A stretch of DNA of 33,390 bases from a virus, in IMG/VR virus record IMGVR_UViG_3300024258_001041, positions 1 to 33,390 of that record; one strand, 5' to 3'. Below, one piece after another: positions 30,256 to 33,390 of this stretch (position 1 is the stretch's first letter; each line of letters opens with the position of its first letter). The notes under the pieces were generated by a model, which was not told the origin of the DNA, did not search any database, and saw nothing but the letters and a program-made list of their open reading frames with translations. Position numbers and translations under genes: made by a program.

Positions 30256-30822
30256 ATGAAACACGACAAAAGACTAGTGTGTGAACACGATGGTATGAAA
30301 TATAGAATTTTATTCACAAAGCACTTAGATACTAAGAGGTTTTATGAAAAAAACAGTCAGATGAAAGATAGAGTACCAGAAGGATTTGAAATGGTACATG
30401 TTGCTCTAGGGCTAAAATCAATCGTACCAAAATTGCACGACAAAAGAGAGTTAAAATTTGTGCTTAAATTTAACATAGACAATGGATGTGGTTATGTACA
30501 CGTAATTATAAAAAAAGAATATCATCTCAAAGATGATATTATGTCTTTTGTTGTGGTTAGTGTATTAGCTCATAATTCTAACAAGTCATGTTTTAATCGT
30601 ATACCAATCGAAAACAGATATTATACAGAGAACACATTAACACAAATTAAAAAAGATGCAAAGAAAATAGAAAACACACAATTTTTCAAAACTGAACGAC
30701 ATGATAGACATGAGAACACACCGTATACTCATAATAACAATACTCCTATAGTAGGACACAATGTAAAAAGAAAATCGACAGGTTCTATTAAGATAGTAAG
30801 AAAAGGGAAAGATAATGTTTAG
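30256..30822 (+). CDS. Hypothetical protein, 188 residues
   Basis: An ATG following AGGAG 9 bases after the ligase. The N-terminal 130 residues look like a compact alpha/beta domain with many His and Lys. The C-terminal 55 are low-complexity, with N-N-N-T-P and basic residues ending K-R-K-S-T-G-S-I-K-I-V-R-K-G. No known motif. It overlaps the next gene by 8 bases. Confidence 0.55.
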   Translation: MKHDKRLVCEHDGMKYRILFTKHLDTKRFYEKNSQMKDRVPEGFEMVHVALGLKSIVPKLHDKRELKFVLKFNIDNGCGYVHVIIKKEYHLKDDIMSFVVVSVLAHNSNKSCFNRIPIENRYYTENTLTQIKKDAKKIENTQFFKTERHDRHENTPYTHNNNTPIVGHNVKRKSTGSIKIVRKGKDNV

Positions 30823-31618
30823 AGAAGTTTTAATAAAGGATGGGATTTTACCTTATATGACATCAGAAGAGTTATTTAAAGAAAAGTCGTTCGCTGTCAA
30901 TGATAATAGGTTAGATTGGTATAAAATTAGTGAGGACATAGAGATTGATATTGGTTCTATATCATTTATAGCTAACAATAAGGATAGATTGGATTTGGAT
31001 ATTATTATATCAAGAGCCTTTTCTTCTTCTATGTTCAACAAAGAGTTTTTTACCAAGATGGAAACTTTGTTTTTTGGTGGTAACTGGAAAAACCCAAAAA
31101 ACACCTTTCCAATATGTCCTACGGTAAGTGTTGATTATTTTGACAAATATAAAATAGTAGCTATCGATGACCACACAGTTTCTTTTATTGACAACGTGAT
31201 AGAAGACCCAATTTTCTACGATATGGTGACAAAATCTACATTGTATGATGACGAAATGAAAATGTCGCTTTTGATGATTGGTGTTGCTATTGACATGATT
31301 ACCTATGATGTTATTGATGAATGGTTATCTGTGGAAAATAAAGATATTTTTGTAGCTAGAATGATAAACATCGCTTATGGGTTGTTAGACACAAACCCAA
31401 ATATATACAAGGGTTTTATAATTAGGTACATAAACGAAGTGTCTTATTTGCCAATTATTAAAAACAACAAAGAAATTATATCAGCATATTGTGATAACAA
31501 GACTAGAACTAATATGTTATTTGATAGGGTCATTACTAGGGATGACATTTTTGACTATGACTATGATATGGACATTGTAAAGAAGGCTATATTTTATATG
31601 ACTAATTTATTAGTTTAA
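30815..31618 (+). CDS. Hypothetical protein, 267 residues
   Basis: A mostly helical acidic protein with no recognised motif. It has several hydrophobic stretches (around 148-160) that are not long enough to be clear membrane helices. ATG 30815 lies in the end of the previous gene after AAAGGGAAAGATA. Its stop is immediately followed by the exact recurring promoter motif. Confidence 0.55.
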   Translation: MFREVLIKDGILPYMTSEELFKEKSFAVNDNRLDWYKISEDIEIDIGSISFIANNKDRLDLDIIISRAFSSSMFNKEFFTKMETLFFGGNWKNPKNTFPICPTVSVDYFDKYKIVAIDDHTVSFIDNVIEDPIFYDMVTKSTLYDDEMKMSLLMIGVAIDMITYDVIDEWLSVENKDIFVARMINIAYGLLDTNPNIYKGFIIRYINEVSYLPIIKNNKEIISAYCDNKTRTNMLFDRVITRDDIFDYDYDMDIVKKAIFYMTNLLV

Positions 31619-31630
31619 GGTATAATTAAG
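31613..31630 (+). promoter_or_regulatory. Recurring promoter-like motif, exact copy
   Basis: GTTTAAGGTATAATTAAG, identical to 28579 and 29111, overlaps the stop codon of the preceding gene and lies 21 bases before the ATG of the large YD-repeat gene. The -10-like TATAAT is at 31621-31626. Here the stem-loop leader is absent and AAAAGGA follows directly. Confidence 0.5.
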
Positions 31631-31650
31631 AAAATAAAAGGAATAATTAA

Positions 31651-32397
31651 ATGGATATGAATTATATTACAGAAGAGGTACTAACTAAGTTAGATGCTTG
31701 TGAAGATGGAAAAGCTTGGTGGTTAAGAAATGAATTAAGTGGGTTTCCTGTAGATAGACTAAAAGAGATTAAAGGCGATTATAAAGAATACATTATTTGG
31801 TTAAAAGATAAGTTCTATAATTGTACTTATGATTCTAATAACAATATGTTAAGTAGAACACATTATAATGACTATATAATTAAATATACTTATGATTCTA
31901 ATAACAATATGTTAAGTGAAGTACGTCCCAATGGGAATGTGCTTAAAATGACGTATGATTCTAATAACAATATGTTAAGTGAAACATATCAAAATGGCGA
32001 TAAAATAACATATACATATGATTCGAATAATAATATGTTGAGTAAAACACATCCTAATGGTGATGTGCTTAAAATGACGTATGATTCTAATAACAATATG
32101 TTAAGTGAAACATATCAAAATGGCGATAAAATAACATGGTCTTATGATTCTAATGGAAATATGTTAAGTGAAAAATACCCGCATAGTGATATTATTAAAT
32201 ATACATACGATACTAATAATAACAAGTTAAGTGAGGTACGACATAATATAATAACGAAATATACTTATGACTCTAATAATAACAAGTTAAGTGAAACATA
32301 TTCTAATGGTGCTAAAACAACATGGGAGTATGATACAGACAATGGTGTAACATTAAAAGAAGATGGAAAGCAAATTTTACATATACCAAAATTCTAA
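31651..32397 (+). CDS. Intact YD-repeat protein, 8 repeats
   Basis: 248 residues. The N-terminal domain of about 55 residues has M-D-M-N-Y-I-T-E-E-V-L-T-K-L, A-W-W-L-R-N-E-L-S-G-F-P and I-K-G-D-Y. Then come eight units of about 21 residues of the form T-Y-D-S-N-N-N-M-L-S-E-T-Y-x-N-G-D, and a tail ending Q-I-L-H-I-P-K-F. YD repeats in Rhs and teneurin proteins build beta-cage shells. Here the protein is small and lacks a toxin domain or signal peptide. It could be a surface-binding or decoy protein; function unknown. A 75-bp perfect internal repeat shows recent unit duplication. Confidence 0.75.
   Translation: MDMNYITEEVLTKLDACEDGKAWWLRNELSGFPVDRLKEIKGDYKEYIIWLKDKFYNCTYDSNNNMLSRTHYNDYIIKYTYDSNNNMLSEVRPNGNVLKMTYDSNNNMLSETYQNGDKITYTYDSNNNMLSKTHPNGDVLKMTYDSNNNMLSETYQNGDKITWSYDSNGNMLSEKYPHSDIIKYTYDTNNNKLSEVRHNIITKYTYDSNNNKLSETYSNGAKTTWEYDTDNGVTLKEDGKQILHIPKF
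31937..32137. repeat. Perfect 75-bp direct repeat inside the YD-repeat gene
   Basis: 31937-32011 and 32063-32137 are identical, 126 bp apart, which is exactly two 21-codon units. This points to recent in-frame duplication or gene conversion within the repeat array. Confidence 0.85.
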
Positions 32398-32431
32398 AAG
32401 GATACAAAGGTACATAAAAAAAGGGAATAAA

Positions 32432-33307
32432 ATGAACATGGATTACATTACAGAAGAGGTACTAACTAAGTTAGATGCTTGTGAAGATGGAAAAGCTTGG
32501 TGGTTAAGAAATGAATTAAGTGGTTACCCAGTATCGAGATTAAGAGAAATCAAAGGGGATTATGAGGGCTATATTACATGGTTAAAAGATAAATTCTATA
32601 ATTGCACATACGATTCTAATGGAAATAAGATAAGTAAAACGTATTCTAATGGTGATGTATTTACATGGACTTATGATACAAATGGAAATGTACTAAGCGA
32701 AACACAACTCAATGGTAATGTACATAAATGGACTTATGATTCGAATAATAATATGTTAAGTGAGATATACCCTAGTGGTGGTACGTTTACATACACTTAT
32801 GACTCTAATAGCAATATAGTAAGTAAAACATACCCTAGTGGTGATGTATTTACATATATATATGATTCTAATGGCAATATGTTGAGTAAAACATATCCTA
32901 GTGGTAGAGCGTATAAATGGGTACATGACGCTAACGGAAATATGCTGAGTAAAACACATCCTAATGGTGATGTATGCACACATACATATGATACAAACGG
33001 AAACATGTTAAGTGCGACACTTCCTAACGGCAGTGTTTATACATATACTTACGACTTAAATAATAATATGTTAAGCGAAACACTTCCTAATGGTGATGTA
33101 TACGTATATACATATGATTCGAATAATAATATGTTGAGTAAAACACATCCTAATGGTGATGTATACACACATACATATGATACAAAAGGAAATATGTTAA
33201 GTGCAGTATATCCTTATATTAGTGCTCATAAATGGTCTTATAATACAGACAATGGTTTAACATTAAAAGAAGATGGAGAGCAAATTTTACATATACCAAA
33301 ATTCTAA
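32432..33307 (+). CDS. Intact YD-repeat protein, 10 repeats
   Basis: 291 residues from ATG 32432, after AAAAAAGGGAATAA. Earlier in-frame codons overlap the previous gene and are not family-like. The N-terminal domain is nearly the same as in the 31651 gene: 77 bp are identical (31666-31742 versus 32447-32523). It carries ten YD-type units with more varied positions (T-Y-D-S-N-G-N, V-H-D-A-N-G-N, T-Y-D-L-N-N-N) and the same tail Q-I-L-H-I-P-K-F. No toxin, signal peptide or catalytic motif is visible. It is the second of at least three tandem paralogues. Confidence 0.75.
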   Translation: MNMDYITEEVLTKLDACEDGKAWWLRNELSGYPVSRLREIKGDYEGYITWLKDKFYNCTYDSNGNKISKTYSNGDVFTWTYDTNGNVLSETQLNGNVHKWTYDSNNNMLSEIYPSGGTFTYTYDSNSNIVSKTYPSGDVFTYIYDSNGNMLSKTYPSGRAYKWVHDANGNMLSKTHPNGDVCTHTYDTNGNMLSATLPNGSVYTYTYDLNNNMLSETLPNGDVYVYTYDSNNNMLSKTHPNGDVYTHTYDTKGNMLSAVYPYISAHKWSYNTDNGLTLKEDGEQILHIPKF

Positions 33308-33339
33308 AATATTACAATACAAATAAAAGGAATAATTAA

Positions 33340-33390
33340 ATGGATATGAATTATATAACAGAAGAAGTACTAACTAAATTAGATGCTTGC
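33340..33390 (+). CDS. Start of a further YD-repeat paralogue, 3' cut by window
   Basis: 17 codons, M-D-M-N-Y-I-T-E-E-V-L-T-K-L-D-A-C, match the family N-terminus, preceded by AAAAGGAATAATTAA as in the 31651 gene. The array therefore continues past the window. Confidence 0.7.
   Translation, partial: MDMNYITEEVLTKLDAC

Noticed and set aside
32756-33006. Long minus-strand frames opposite the YD-repeat gene
   Set aside because: They are shadows of the repetitive coding strand, with no ribosome site and period-matched composition.
31837-33270. Regularly spaced repeats resembling a CRISPR array
   Set aside because: The period is about 63 bp and in frame; the repeats encode YD units and vary by codon, with no unique spacers between identical repeats.

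Overview
The window is a stretch of an AT-rich T4-type tailed-phage genome, or an element derived from one. The evidence is a set of recognisable T4-like proteins: a gp4-like head-completion nuclease, a family B DNA polymerase like gp43, a replicative helicase like gp41, a probable clamp-loader subunit like gp62, two GroES/gp31-like co-chaperonins, dCMP deaminase, a MazG-like pyrophosphohydrolase, a family 1 RNA ligase and TATAAATA late-promoter boxes. Genes are packed tightly with many ATGA or TTGA overlaps, nearly all on the + strand. The host cannot be read directly. The AT bias and the bacterial-type cargo would fit a Campylobacterota-like host, but that is a weak inference.

Layout. (1) 1-3066: small phage genes, a highly structured convergent intergenic region (919-1063), the gp4-like gene on the - strand, and a divergent late promoter driving it and a zincin metalloprotease gene. 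(2) About 3066-9531: foreign cargo. It holds a 5'-truncated DUF2130 nuclease, an MmeI-like DNA methyltransferase without a visible nuclease motif and a DEAD/DEAH helicase, followed by a decayed ISAs1-like insertion sequence. The cargo sits between two broken phage gene pieces (2921-3066 and 9531-9723). (3) 9840-14602: sirtuin, GNAT-like protein, secreted transglycosylase, two co-chaperonins, dCMP deaminase, MazG-like enzyme and a GH108 lysozyme. (4) 14675-17951: an actin-like/adaptor pair resembling ParM-ParR, then small membrane and unknown genes, several of them broken. (5) 17969-28074: RNA end-healing enzyme of HD-Pnk architecture, zinc ribbon, DUF3310, clamp loader, DHH phosphoesterase, the helicase and DNA polymerase. 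(6) 28148-33390: an expanding and decaying family of YD-repeat proteins, interleaved with an RNA ligase and unknown genes.

The most striking system is the helicase. It is encoded as two separate genes (21174-21869 and 23269-24600) cut inside the Walker A motif between Lys and Ser. The first half ends in about 30 residues that fit intein block A. The second half carries the rest of a mini-intein ending His-His-Asn before Ser+1. Two nuclease-like genes lie between the halves. Trans-splicing would rebuild a 466-residue gp41-like helicase (T4 gp41 is 475) with an intact P-loop. This is a fractured gene with an atypically split intein.

Other themes are a ParMR-like pair in a T4-type genome; apparent decay of RNA repair (the kinase P-loop Gly is Asp, and the RNA ligase is frameshifted); at least six interrupted reading frames; and a recurring promoter/leader module next to the YD-repeat genes. 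Together these suggest an element that may persist like a plasmid or is degenerating, although assembly errors could explain some frameshifts.
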